From an uncultured Lachnospiraceae bacterium (GTDB lineage Bacteria; Bacillota; Clostridia; Lachnospirales; Lachnospiraceae): a DNA stretch of 8,356 nucleotides. The notes beneath the pieces are model-generated. The model worked only from the letters and a program-made list of their open reading frames with translations. It ran no database searches and was not told where the DNA came from. Positions 1 to 8,160 of this stretch are shown here, one piece after another (the stretch's first letter is position 1; every line of letters starts with the position of its first letter). The stretch lies in contig CAJUST010000043.1 in the NCBI GenBank assembly GCA_910589105.1, positions 1 through 8,356 on the forward strand, given 5' to 3'. The translations under genes and the position numbers were made by a program.

Positions 1-8
1 ACAAACTT

Positions 9-31
9 TTTTCACTTTTTTTGAGTGAAAA
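9..31. repeat. Short inverted repeat (8-bp stem, 7-base loop)
   Basis: TTTTCACT at 9-16 pairs perfectly with AGTGAAAA at 24-31 around the loop TTTTTTG. The stem is AT-rich and neither strand has a T-run following it, so it is a poor intrinsic terminator. It could be a weak terminator for a gene left of the window or part of the insertion-element end. Confidence 0.4.
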
Positions 32-62
32 TCGCTGAAACCCGCATAACTTCGTAGGGCGT

Positions 63-115
63 ATGATAAATTAGTGTCAAGTAGAAGGAAAATTGATGGT
101 AAATTAGTGTCAAGT
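63..115. repeat. Pair of 20-bp direct repeats, 33-bp period
   Basis: Positions 63-82 and 96-115 are identical in 19 of 20 bases: both read ATG, then A or G, then TAAATTAGTGTCAAGT. They are in direct orientation, separated by 13 bp. Tandem 20-bp sites of this kind are characteristic of transposase-binding sites at the ends of some insertion sequences, IS21-family elements among them. A regulatory role for the genes to the left of the window is an alternative. Confidence 0.8.
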
Positions 116-147
116 TGCATTATAAAATAATCCTCTTCATTATCCTA

Positions 148-1458
148 TTATTCTGTCCTAATATCTCCCACCATCAAATCAATCAAATGCTCCTGATACC
201 CTGCTTTTTTCTCTGCTTTCAAAAGTTCCGCAAGCTCTCTCAATTGAGCGTTTGCAATCTTATCCAATCGGTTCAAACGTTTTTCTGTAAGCGCCTCATC
301 CGATAGCGAGCGATAATAATCCTGCGCCGTCATTCTCCATGGCAGAATCTTCCCTTTACCTCTTGTAAGCACTCTGTCCGCGATCTCAATTCCTTCCGGG
401 TCAATATCGCCGCAGTAATATAGTTTACATTCGGATTTCAGCAGCAAATCTATTAAAAACAGAGAAGCCGTTCTGGGCTGCCCGGAAGTACACACGATTG
501 CGTATTCCTCCCCATCCATTTCATCACAAACCTGAGAAAAAACCATCTGGTTTTCGATAATAAAAACTTTCTTCCTGCCGCTGTCCGCCCTTGTCAATCT
601 ACTCAAATTAGAAAGCGTCAGGACATATTTTTCGCCCTTTCCAATAAAATGTCGATAGGCTTCATGTTCCCTGTCGCCTTCGTAGAAATGGATTCCGTAA
701 CACGTGGTATAGCTGGAAATATCATCAGGCGCAATCCCCGCCTTATAATACAAAGCCAGAATATCTTCCTGGGCTGTCGGCTCTTCCTCCAGATAAATAT
801 AGCTTAAAGCGCTAATCAGCAAACGTCCAGGCGCATTCTGTCTGTCAAAGCAGTGGGGATTCTTTGTGACCTCCGCCCCCAGCACCGCCAGCCTGACAAA
901 TCCCGCTCCATTCCTATCCTCCCGTGACAAATATGCCAATGCACCGCACACTTCCATAAGCATTTCTTTTATGCTGTCACTCGATTTTTCTCTCTCCCTG
1001 ATAATCAAATGATAGCCATATTTACGCTGTTCCCGCACTCCTTTTAGCCACTGTGTTCCCCCGGCGTCCTCTCCAAACCGGCTTCCCACCTCATCCAGCA
1101 CCGCCTCCCAAAATCGGTTATTGCAAGCCTTCTTTTCTTCCCTCCTCCGGCTGTTTGACACAAGCTTTTCCTCAAAATACCGTTCTACAAGCGCCTCCAT
1201 TTCGACTCCACAGAACCTCGTCTCATTCAGCGCCACCTGCAACTCGGAGACAGAGAAAACAAAATCACCCGGCAACAGACTTCTCCCAAACACTTTACCC
1301 AAAGCGACGCATTCCGCCTCAGATAAATTTGCAAGAAAAATTTTCCCTGAAAGCCTCCCATATTTTATGTATTTCTTCTTCAACTCAGCAAACATACAGG
1401 TATATGCTTTGTCTTTCCTGAAATAAAGCGCGCATTCCTCTAAGATTTTTTCTTCCAC
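148..1458 (-). CDS. jetD: JetD, Toprim nuclease of type III Wadjet (TIGR02679/DUF2399 family)
   Basis: This protein of 436 residues (from the GTG) is the effector nuclease, related to topoisomerase VI subunit A, that cuts the circular DNA trapped by JetABC. The N-terminal part (about 1-225; YGRLSGKIFLANLSEAE, and LAVLGAEVTKNPHCFD at 190-205) matches the TIGR02679 N-terminal region. The C-terminal DUF2399/Toprim part carries VFIIEN with the conserved Glu302, CTSGQPRTAS (about 323-332), the metal-binding GDIDPEG (Asp351, Asp353) and a closing YQEHLIDLM with Glu423. No key residue is missing. Start choice: a TTG at 1473 gives five more codons and a 14-bp overlap with jetC, but has only a weak SD. 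The GTG at 1458 has GAGGA eight bases upstream, inside the end of jetC, and begins one base after the jetC TAA, so I prefer it. It ends in TAA with no terminator hairpin following. The weaker start codon may keep the nuclease low relative to the motor (inference). Confidence 0.9.
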   Translation of the reverse strand: MEEKILEECALYFRKDKAYTCMFAELKKKYIKYGRLSGKIFLANLSEAECVALGKVFGRSLLPGDFVFSVSELQVALNETRFCGVEMEALVERYFEEKLVSNSRRREEKKACNNRFWEAVLDEVGSRFGEDAGGTQWLKGVREQRKYGYHLIIREREKSSDSIKEMLMEVCGALAYLSREDRNGAGFVRLAVLGAEVTKNPHCFDRQNAPGRLLISALSYIYLEEEPTAQEDILALYYKAGIAPDDISSYTTCYGIHFYEGDREHEAYRHFIGKGEKYVLTLSNLSRLTRADSGRKKVFIIENQMVFSQVCDEMDGEEYAIVCTSGQPRTASLFLIDLLLKSECKLYYCGDIDPEGIEIADRVLTRGKGKILPWRMTAQDYYRSLSDEALTEKRLNRLDKIANAQLRELAELLKAEKKAGYQEHLIDLMVGDIRTE

Positions 1459-1459
1459 T

Positions 1460-4400
1460 TTACTGTTCCTCAATGATTCTCTGTTTTCCGTTCCACAGAT
1501 AATAGATCACCGTAACTACTTGAGAATTGGCAGGCCGAAGCAATTCCGCGATCCGCAGGAAGGGTACGGACGCATAACATCCCCACAGCACCTGTGAATT
1601 CATGATATAATCGAAATCGAACTTTCTTACGAGATCAAACATGCTGCTGATATTTTTGTCATCCACACCCGCAAAAGCTTCATCCAACGCAATCACTCTT
1701 GGCAAATCGTCATTCTCCGCCTTTTTATATTGCGCATTCACCGCGGCAAACAGCGGAACATACATGGCCATTGCCTTCTCGCCACCGCTGAAGCGGTTAA
1801 AGGCTCCGTTTGTCAATTCCTTTTTGTTCTCGTCATTTCGATAATAAAACATTTTGAATTCAAACCACTTCCGATAATCCAGCGCTTCCCTCACCAAATC
1901 AGAATAGTTTAAGACTTCACCGTTTTCCTCCGCCGTCTGTTTTACCGTATAAATCTTATTTCTGAAATGTGCGGAGATCCTTTCAATATCCTCCGCCGTC
2001 ATCAATTCCCTGTCACGGTTCAGCATCTTCTCCAACTCCGCCGTATCCAGTTCCCCGTCACCCTCCGCGGTTTTAGCCCTCCAGTCCAACGAAAAGGTCA
2101 GCGACATGGAAGTATCCATCTTTCGCATAAGGGAAGACATATCCTGAATCCACTTCCTGCTTTCCGCAATACGGACATTTAACTTCCTGCTAAGTGTATC
2201 CGACAGGATATTCTCAAACAGTTCCCTGTCTTTTTGGCGGATCAACAGTTCGGTTTCATCAATTCTCTCTTTGATTACCTGATAGAATTCTTCAAAATAT
2301 AGTTTACGCCCCTGCATATAAGAGACGATTCTATGACGTTTACGCAAAACCATCGCATCTGTTGTCCCTTGCGCGAAACACTCCTCCATAAACGTCCCGT
2401 AAGTTACCAGATTTCCAATATGGGCATGAAAAATCCTGTCCAGATTCGACACAATCTCCGCCACGGATCTATTTCTGTCAGCTTCTCTGATGACACTTTC
2501 TGCCTGTTTAGCCGCCTCCGGTATGGTTTTGCTTTCTCTGGCAAATACAAGCCCCAAAGATAATTCTTCATCAAAATATTGCCTGAGCCGGGCCTCCTTC
2601 TCCATTTTTTCCATCACATTACTTTTCCGTATCTCAATATCCGGCTCCAATCTTTTCACGGCATCTTCCCATACAGCCTGTTTTTTACCTAATTCCGTTT
2701 CTTCCTTACTTTTTAAGTCCAGCTCATCCCGAATTGTTTTTAACCGTTCCGCTTTCTCCCTGTTCTCCGGTGCATTCAGGAATTCTTCCAATTTTTCAAT
2801 CTGTAGCCTCTGTTCCTGTAATTCCCGCTCCGCCCTTTTCTTATGGATATCTTCCGCATCGATTGCGTCCTCCTCTTTCTCAATCAGCCGTTTCTGCATA
2901 TCCTCTCTGTCTTGCTCCGCCAAAAGGCGCATCACCGCGATCTGAAAGGATTCTAACTGACTTTTATACTCATAAAGCGCTTCCAGTATCTCCTCATAAC
3001 TCTCAATGTTTCTTTCATAGGGCAGTTCCCTGCACTTGGTTATAACCCGCTGTGCGGACTGCTTTTTTTGCGTTTCACATTCTTCTTTCTCTTTCTGTTT
3101 CTTCCCGCACTCTTCACCGCACTTTTCAAACGTCCAGTTTAAATCCTTCTTCATCGCAATTGCCGCATCCAATTCGTCAAATACGGGCAGCCCGCGATAT
3201 TCTTCCTGCAAGATGGCAATCCGTTTCTCCAATCCGGCTATTCCCTGCTCCAATGCCTCCAGTTCCTGCCGCAAAAGCTGCAATTCTTCTTTTTTTCTTC
3301 TGATTTGTTCCTCCCTCTTCTTTCTTCTGATGGCTTCCCCAATGTAGCACGCTTCCTTTTCCGGCCTGCTGTACCCCTCCAACGCACCGTGCCTGAAATA
3401 GCCATTTGGCTTTAACACAATCTGACAGCCGTCTTCCTCCCCGATATTTGATAAAATCCGCTCGATCATCTTCCGCAGTTCCATATCTTGGGCAACCGCC
3501 GCCAGTTTACCGTATCCCATTTTCCCGGAATCTTCTAAGCAGAGAACCTTATCTGACCATTCCCCCAGAACCTGCATTGCCCGCATATAATCTTTCTTTG
3601 CCACCACCAGAGCATCCAAAAGTCCTGCATCCTCCAACTGACATTCCAGCAAATCCCTCTCCTGCCCAGAAACATCTTTCGTAAAGTCCACCGCTTCATA
3701 GAAAGGCAAAAAGGCGATATGGTTCTCTGACAGTTTTTCCCTCGTCCTGCACAAAATTTCTCTGCGCACCGGCGTGATCTCCGGCATCTTTTCCAATTCC
3801 TCCAACTCTTCCCCGCAGACTCTCACAGTCTCCGCCTGTTTTTCCTTCCGCACTTTCAAGGCGGAAAATTCGCTTCCCAGCTTTTGGTTTTTCATCTCCC
3901 ATATATTTCCAACGAGGTTGCGTATATCGCCATAGTCTGCCATACCCTGGTATTTCTGAATATATGCCGATATCTGTTCCAGTTCCTTTTTGGACAGATA
4001 AAATTCCTGGTTAAGCTTCTCCAGGCCATAGTATGCTTCAATCAAATCATCCCTCAGCCCGTCCTCCATCTTCTCCGCATCGTTCACCTGCTGCCACGCC
4101 TGCGCTTTCTTTTCCTCCAGAACGCTGCACTCTTCCGACAGCCTGTCCCACTGTAGCTGTATTTCCCTGAACTTTTTCAGCTCCTCCAATGCCGACTCCA
4201 CGCTTTTGCACAATTTTTCAATTTCAATTTTGATATTTTTACATGCCTCATAGCTCTCCGAATATTTCCACAAGCTTACGATTTGTCCATGCCCTGAAAA
4301 ACGGATTGTCTCCTGTAATTCATTCATATCACTCACAAACCGCTCTATCTCCATCTGGCAGGCATCGACCTTCTTCCTGATCTCACGTATGGCAGCGTCA

Positions 4401-5497
4401 TACTCCCGTATCGCATTTTTGTGCTGCTCCATATGCTGGCAATAAAGCGCTATTTCTTTCTCCGCATCTTCCCGGCGTTTCCGGCACTGCCTTAATTTTT
4501 CGTCCGCCTCCTCTAAATCTGTTGTCCCGATGGCTTCCTTCTCTCGTTCCAGCAGGCCTTTTTCCGCTCTAAGCGCCTCGGCATGACCGTAAGATTTCTC
4601 CAGCCGTTCCTTTGTCTCCTCCAATTCATCCGTCTCCGCTTCCAGCTTTTCCCTGGCCGCGTCAACCATCCTCTTTTCTTCCAGATACGCGGTCGCTTTC
4701 TGTCCCAGCATATACTGATTATACCTTACATACTCATTCCTTATAATCTGCAAATCTTTATAAGCCCTTTTTAATCCATTCAGCTTATCCTGTATATCAT
4801 CCATTTTCTCCATGGCGTCCACCATGGCGCGCAGATCCTCATCTGACAACGTCTGCAAAGAATCGTTCAATATCTCATATACTTTCTTCGGCGTAAATTC
4901 CTTAGAAAGCTTGGGTGCCCTGACTTTTATGAGCAGCCGTATAAACTGTTCATACTGTTCCAGCCTAGGAAACCCAAATATATGTTTATTTACAAAACGC
5001 ATATAATCTTTCTGTGTTTCCGTAAACAGATTGTTTTCTCCCAGCTCCTTTTTCATCTCCTGTTTCGTGTACGCAATCTTCGTATCTCCCACTTCCCTGT
5101 ACAGGTTAAAATCAAATCCGATTCTCCTCCCATCCAAGACGACAAATCCCCAAAAGCCCATAGGTTTCCCCCTTTGCGCCTGTTGTCCGATTCCAATCGT
5201 CCGATAGCGGTTCCCCTTCTGAAACTCCAAGTACAGATAGCCGGTGGCCTCCTCCTTCTCCCCATCGTTCAAAAAATAATATTCCATTCTCCTGTCATTG
5301 GAGCCAAAAGGATCCAACCTGCTGGGCGTTCTGTCCCCGTCCAGTATAAAAGGAATAAAACTCTGCGTTGTGATAGATTTTCCGGAACCATTCTGTCCGC
5401 GGAGAAGCAATTTCCCGTCTGCAAAAGAAAACACTTCATCATCGTACAGCCAGAAATTTACAAAACCGATTCGGTTCATATGCCAACGCTCTCTCAT
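1460..5497 (-). CDS. jetC: JetC, SMC/MukB-like ATPase of type III Wadjet (TIGR02680 family)
   Basis: This 1345-residue SMC-like ATPase is the DNA loop-extruding motor of the complex. Domains in order: an N-terminal head half with Walker A GQNGSGKS (residues 34-41), followed by the family-specific PSRLDPFG and RRMEYYFL blocks (58-76); a long Glu/Lys/Arg-rich coiled coil (about 225-570); a hinge-like globular region (about 572-720, starting PEITPVRRE and including LEDAGLLDALVV); a second coiled coil (about 720-1090); and a C-terminal head half with ABC signature SGGEK (1237-1241), Walker B VIALDEAFAG (1268-1277, Asp1272 and catalytic-type Glu1273) and D-loop GVDD. All ATPase motifs are intact. 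Length and the RWHMNRIGFVNFWLYDDEVF opening fit TIGR02680, distinguishing it from MukB and from type I JetC. The ATG at 5497 has AAAGGAG eight bases upstream and overlaps the jetB stop. A second Met six codons in is less likely because the RW residues before it belong to the family opening. Confidence 0.93.
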   Translation of the reverse strand: MRERWHMNRIGFVNFWLYDDEVFSFADGKLLLRGQNGSGKSITTQSFIPFILDGDRTPSRLDPFGSNDRRMEYYFLNDGEKEEATGYLYLEFQKGNRYRTIGIGQQAQRGKPMGFWGFVVLDGRRIGFDFNLYREVGDTKIAYTKQEMKKELGENNLFTETQKDYMRFVNKHIFGFPRLEQYEQFIRLLIKVRAPKLSKEFTPKKVYEILNDSLQTLSDEDLRAMVDAMEKMDDIQDKLNGLKRAYKDLQIIRNEYVRYNQYMLGQKATAYLEEKRMVDAAREKLEAETDELEETKERLEKSYGHAEALRAEKGLLEREKEAIGTTDLEEADEKLRQCRKRREDAEKEIALYCQHMEQHKNAIREYDAAIREIRKKVDACQMEIERFVSDMNELQETIRFSGHGQIVSLWKYSESYEACKNIKIEIEKLCKSVESALEELKKFREIQLQWDRLSEECSVLEEKKAQAWQQVNDAEKMEDGLRDDLIEAYYGLEKLNQEFYLSKKELEQISAYIQKYQGMADYGDIRNLVGNIWEMKNQKLGSEFSALKVRKEKQAETVRVCGEELEELEKMPEITPVRREILCRTREKLSENHIAFLPFYEAVDFTKDVSGQERDLLECQLEDAGLLDALVVAKKDYMRAMQVLGEWSDKVLCLEDSGKMGYGKLAAVAQDMELRKMIERILSNIGEEDGCQIVLKPNGYFRHGALEGYSRPEKEACYIGEAIRRKKREEQIRRKKEELQLLRQELEALEQGIAGLEKRIAILQEEYRGLPVFDELDAAIAMKKDLNWTFEKCGEECGKKQKEKEECETQKKQSAQRVITKCRELPYERNIESYEEILEALYEYKSQLESFQIAVMRLLAEQDREDMQKRLIEKEEDAIDAEDIHKKRAERELQEQRLQIEKLEEFLNAPENREKAERLKTIRDELDLKSKEETELGKKQAVWEDAVKRLEPDIEIRKSNVMEKMEKEARLRQYFDEELSLGLVFARESKTIPEAAKQAESVIREADRNRSVAEIVSNLDRIFHAHIGNLVTYGTFMEECFAQGTTDAMVLRKRHRIVSYMQGRKLYFEEFYQVIKERIDETELLIRQKDRELFENILSDTLSRKLNVRIAESRKWIQDMSSLMRKMDTSMSLTFSLDWRAKTAEGDGELDTAELEKMLNRDRELMTAEDIERISAHFRNKIYTVKQTAEENGEVLNYSDLVREALDYRKWFEFKMFYYRNDENKKELTNGAFNRFSGGEKAMAMYVPLFAAVNAQYKKAENDDLPRVIALDEAFAGVDDKNISSMFDLVRKFDFDYIMNSQVLWGCYASVPFLRIAELLRPANSQVVTVIYYLWNGKQRIIEEQ
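1467..1471 (-). promoter_or_regulatory. Shine-Dalgarno of jetD, inside the end of jetC
   Basis: GAGGA on the minus strand, within the last codons of jetC, lies eight bases before the GTG at 1458-1456. It decides between the two candidate jetD starts: the longer TTG start at 1473 lies upstream of this site and would waste it. Confidence 0.6.
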
Positions 5498-6633
5498 CTG
5501 TTCTTCTCCTTTAACTCAAACTCTGCCGGATAATTCCCGATCATTTTTCCCGCCGCAGGATAAATGACAATCTCCCCGTCACTCTCGTCAATCATCATCC
5601 ATGATTTCATATAAGAAGTAACCGCTGTCAATAGCTTCTCGTCTTCCATCTCCCTGTACTCTTTACTCCATGCTGCTCTATACCTATCACGGCAATCATA
5701 AAGTTCCTTCTGAAACTCTTTTTTAGAAACAATAATGCACTCATCCTGCCTTTTCATCCAGACACCTTCGTCCGCTTTTTCCCTGATCCGTCCGCAAAAG
5801 AGCAAAACAAGTTCCGGAAGCATCGCCTCTCTTGGATGCCTTTCCCCAAAAGATTCCTCTTCATCCATGACCAGAAAAGCCGCATTTTTATGGATATGAA
5901 GCTGTCCTCCCAAATACTCACCGAAATTTTTCTGTATCCACTGCCTCTGGTTTTTCAAATAGATGCTGTCCGGGTTGTCGGACTGGCTCCAGTAAAGAGC
6001 CGGTGCCGCAGCCATCTGCCTGTATACACGATTAATCCGATAATGGCCTCTGTCCGTTTCGCTTTCCGCATTCTGCTGTTTCTCAAAGTCTACCCATGAT
6101 TGGAAATTAGCTATGCTGTATGCAAAATTCACCGCTATATATCTGGAAAGCCCAGTATTTTCATACAAAATCTCCTGCCCTATGTTGCTGCCAACATTAT
6201 CGCTACTCCCTTCATATGCTTCTAACAACCTCATATGCTCACAAAACTGCAACACTCTAACCAAAGACTTCCTGTGCGTGAAGGAAGTCCAGTCCATATC
6301 CATCACACCTTTTAGCTGTAGTTCCAACATATCTACCAATTCTGACAGCAAGAATTGCTCCTGCTCCTCCTTATCTTCCAGAAATGCCAGGACAGCGCAA
6401 AAAAGGCAGTAATCCCTGCTTTCCGAAAAATCTGTTATTCCCATATAGCTCTCCGCATGGGCAGGTATTTTCTCCACCTTCAATATCTGTTCATTATTGA
6501 TGATCGTCCAGCCAAGCTGCTCCCGGAAAAATTTCTGACACTTGGGCAGCTCCCTGCGAACCTCCATATATAATTCCTTATCCCTCTTCTTATCAATCCA
6601 ACAATTTTCTATTAATGCTTTCGCCGCTTCCAT
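5494..6633 (-). CDS. jetB: JetB, KITE/MukE-like subunit of type III Wadjet (TIGR02678/DUF2398 family)
   Basis: This 379-residue cytoplasmic protein occupies the second place in the operon, where the KITE (MukE-like tandem winged-helix) partner of the kleisin is expected. Family signs: residues 35-57 (FFREQLGWTIINNEQILKVEKIP) match the 'lGW-x-L...RL-x-K-x-P' block of TIGR02678 proteins; 74-86 (DYCLFCAVLAFLE) matches the conserved 'YxLlCxxLAxLE' helix; 115-140 (WTSFTHRKSLVRVLQFCEHMRLLEAY) matches the first winged-helix end; and the C-terminus (GEIVIYPAAGKMIGNYP) matches the conserved 'PA...R/K-Y' finish. The ATG at 6633 is preceded by AAAGGGG with a four-base spacer, rather short but the only good candidate. 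The stop TGA overlaps the jetC ATG in the tetranucleotide ATGA, indicating translational coupling and near-equal synthesis. By family knowledge it helps load the motor on DNA and has no enzyme activity of its own. Confidence 0.85.
   Translation of the reverse strand: MEAAKALIENCWIDKKRDKELYMEVRRELPKCQKFFREQLGWTIINNEQILKVEKIPAHAESYMGITDFSESRDYCLFCAVLAFLEDKEEQEQFLLSELVDMLELQLKGVMDMDWTSFTHRKSLVRVLQFCEHMRLLEAYEGSSDNVGSNIGQEILYENTGLSRYIAVNFAYSIANFQSWVDFEKQQNAESETDRGHYRINRVYRQMAAAPALYWSQSDNPDSIYLKNQRQWIQKNFGEYLGGQLHIHKNAAFLVMDEEESFGERHPREAMLPELVLLFCGRIREKADEGVWMKRQDECIIVSKKEFQKELYDCRDRYRAAWSKEYREMEDEKLLTAVTSYMKSWMMIDESDGEIVIYPAAGKMIGNYPAEFELKEKNR
5506..5512 (-). promoter_or_regulatory. Shine-Dalgarno of jetC
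   Basis: AAAGGAG on the minus strand, eight bases before the jetC ATG and within the 3' end of jetB. It is the strongest ribosome-binding site of the operon. It fixes the jetC start and, with the ATGA overlap, indicates coupled translation of jetB and jetC. Confidence 0.75.
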
Positions 6634-6656
6634 TTTTCCCCTTTCTGCGAATTTTC

Positions 6657-8147
6657 CTAATCCTCAAACTGAAATATATATCTGGGCATCATCAGATCCC
6701 CATCCTCGCATTTCAGCGTATGGATTCCCTCCTGTTTTATTAAATGAAATACCTGCCCATACTCGGTTCTTCCACTTTTTGAAACAGTCAGATTTGCCTG
6801 TGCAATCCAACGCAAAAGAGTCTCCCGCGTATCCACAGAAATGCAGTCGTCAATCCTGCTGATATCCAACTGCCTGTCCTGAATATACTTCATAACCAGC
6901 TTTCTGTCTTCTTCCAGTTTTTTCAAATATTGGTTACGCTGAGTAAGTTTCTCAAGCGCTTTACTCTCAAACCCGGACTTATGTATTCTTGGTTTATACG
7001 TTCTGGTATGGGGCTTCAATTCATATTCCGATGGCAGCTCATCAAAAACGCCGCTGTTTATGCTGTCCGTAGAACGCGGAAGGTTTACCCTGAAATGCCG
7101 CACATGCTGTATTCCGAATACATGTGCCGAAAGCTTATGCGCCTCCTCCACATTTTCACACCGCGCAAACATCTGCACAAATTTCTTGTAGTCTTCCTTA
7201 CGGCTGATTCCCCAATTTTGGATCTGCACGATCAAGGCCGCATTCTGTATGATTTTGCGTATGACCTCATCTGTAATATCCATTACTTTCTGACTTTCGC
7301 TTGGGTACTTATCTGTCGAAACGAACCAATCTGACAGACTCTGCCATTTTCCGTATATGTTTTCTTTTATCGCATTCTCCCTTAAATCCTGTATTTCCGA
7401 ATCCGGGTGTGGGATTGCCAATTCGCTCTCAATAACCCTCTCCAATACCCTGTCCACTATCTGCCGCGGCAATTTCTCAATGATATTTTCGATACGTATG
7501 GATTTATTCTGAAGCTGCTGCACAAACTCCTGTAAATAAGAAATAAACCTGTCTTTATGTATGACAAATTCAATAGATTTGAGCATCTTATCTGATTTGC
7601 CTGAATAGAATTCTCTCAAATAATCCTGATAATTCCGATTTAATCTCTTAAAATCTTCCTGTAAATTACTCCACCACTCATTCACCGCTTTCAGTTCCTG
7701 ACGGTCAATCTGCTCCATTTCATTCAGTGCATTTTCAATCCGCACAAAATAATTCATGGACAGATTACCACTGTCCATGAAAAGATTTTCCAGTTTTACC
7801 GTCATTCTCTCTATCTCAACCGCATATTCCGACATGGTATAACGGTACTGCTTATTTTTATATTCCGCAATTGTATAAACTCTTTTCGGATCCTGGATGG
7901 GCGTAAGATTTTTCCATCCAACCAACGCCTCTAAATCTGATTTCAACTGCTCCATAGAATAATCCGAAAACTCCGGATACTCCCTAAGTAAATCCAACAC
8001 ATCTTCTTTATATAACTGAAAATGCATTTTTTCGTACTCTGTAAAAAAAATCCGCATAATACGCCGGTATTGCGGCGCATTACCGGCAGACAAATATATG
8101 GTTTCCTGAATTGATTCTAAATATTTCAATTTGTATTTCCCTTTCAC
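6657..8147 (-). CDS. jetA: JetA, kleisin subunit of type III Wadjet (TIGR02677/DUF2397 family)
   Basis: This 496-residue protein is the kleisin-like subunit that, in Wadjet complexes, bridges the two SMC heads and carries the KITE subunit. Family assignment rests on length, position as first gene, and the N-terminal segment at residues 24-95 (APQYRRIMRIFF, then LYKEDVLDLL, LEALVGWKNLTP and the DPKRVYTIAEY stretch), which matches the winged-helix start of TIGR02677 proteins. The middle (about 115-400) is predominantly helical and charged, as expected for the kleisin linker. The last 65 or so residues (TRETLLRWIAQANLTVSKSG onward) look like a C-terminal winged helix. There is no signal peptide or membrane segment, so it is cytoplasmic. 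The longest start is GTG at 8147, limited by an in-frame TGA three bases further up. Its only SD (GAGGG) touches the codon, whereas TTG at 8129 has AAAGGGA eight bases upstream, so the true start may be six codons shorter. It ends in TAG, 23 bp before jetB. Confidence 0.85.
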   Translation of the reverse strand: MKGKYKLKYLESIQETIYLSAGNAPQYRRIMRIFFTEYEKMHFQLYKEDVLDLLREYPEFSDYSMEQLKSDLEALVGWKNLTPIQDPKRVYTIAEYKNKQYRYTMSEYAVEIERMTVKLENLFMDSGNLSMNYFVRIENALNEMEQIDRQELKAVNEWWSNLQEDFKRLNRNYQDYLREFYSGKSDKMLKSIEFVIHKDRFISYLQEFVQQLQNKSIRIENIIEKLPRQIVDRVLERVIESELAIPHPDSEIQDLRENAIKENIYGKWQSLSDWFVSTDKYPSESQKVMDITDEVIRKIIQNAALIVQIQNWGISRKEDYKKFVQMFARCENVEEAHKLSAHVFGIQHVRHFRVNLPRSTDSINSGVFDELPSEYELKPHTRTYKPRIHKSGFESKALEKLTQRNQYLKKLEEDRKLVMKYIQDRQLDISRIDDCISVDTRETLLRWIAQANLTVSKSGRTEYGQVFHLIKQEGIHTLKCEDGDLMMPRYIFQFED

Positions 8148-8160
8148 CCCTCAAGCAAAC

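Larger units (their letters stand above)
1..119. mobile_element. Possible end of an insertion sequence (IS21-like?), rest outside the window
   Basis: The segment left of the jetD stop has no open frame of note but holds the direct-repeat pair and a short inverted repeat. The outer repeat is followed by TTGCA ending at 119, which would agree with the terminal CA dinucleotide usual for IS21 elements. If so, the element inserted 28 bp past the jetD stop. The transposase genes would lie left of position 1, so neither family nor boundary can be confirmed here; the naming is inference. Confidence 0.35.

Noticed and set aside
3..38. Short plus-strand frame ending in SLFLSENR at a TGA, possibly the end of a transposition gene entering from the left
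   Set aside because: Only 11 codons are visible in AT-rich sequence, and other frames are open nearly as long; not enough to call a gene.
100..147. Intrinsic terminator for the jet operon
   Set aside because: No GC-rich hairpin followed by a T-run is found on the minus strand after the jetD stop; the 9-31 inverted repeat is AT-rich and lacks the T-tract.
115..306. 63-codon plus-strand frame at the left end
   Set aside because: It mostly overlaps the 3' end of jetD in antisense, has no convincing SD, and its product is a hydrophobic run of AT-rich origin with no recognisable family.
1460..5497. Chromosomal MukB/SMC or SbcC/RecN-type protein instead of a defence SMC
   Set aside because: The head-domain blocks (PSRLDPFG, RRMEYYFL), the operon partners and the JetD-type Toprim nuclease fit the Wadjet type III family rather than housekeeping condensins or SbcC, which has a zinc hook (CxxC) not seen in the hinge region.
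1053..5533. Many open frames of 60-180 codons on the plus strand opposite jetD and jetC, the longest being 2490-2945 and 4982-5533
   Set aside because: They lie antisense within well-supported genes, have low-complexity Ser/Phe/Leu-rich or Pro-rich products that mirror the Glu/Lys-rich coiled-coil codons opposite, and show no recognisable domain.
6829..6837. Further DnaA-box-like GTATCCACA inside jetA
   Set aside because: It differs from the consensus by more than the upstream sites, lies in coding sequence whose amino acids explain it, and is expected by chance in a window of this size.
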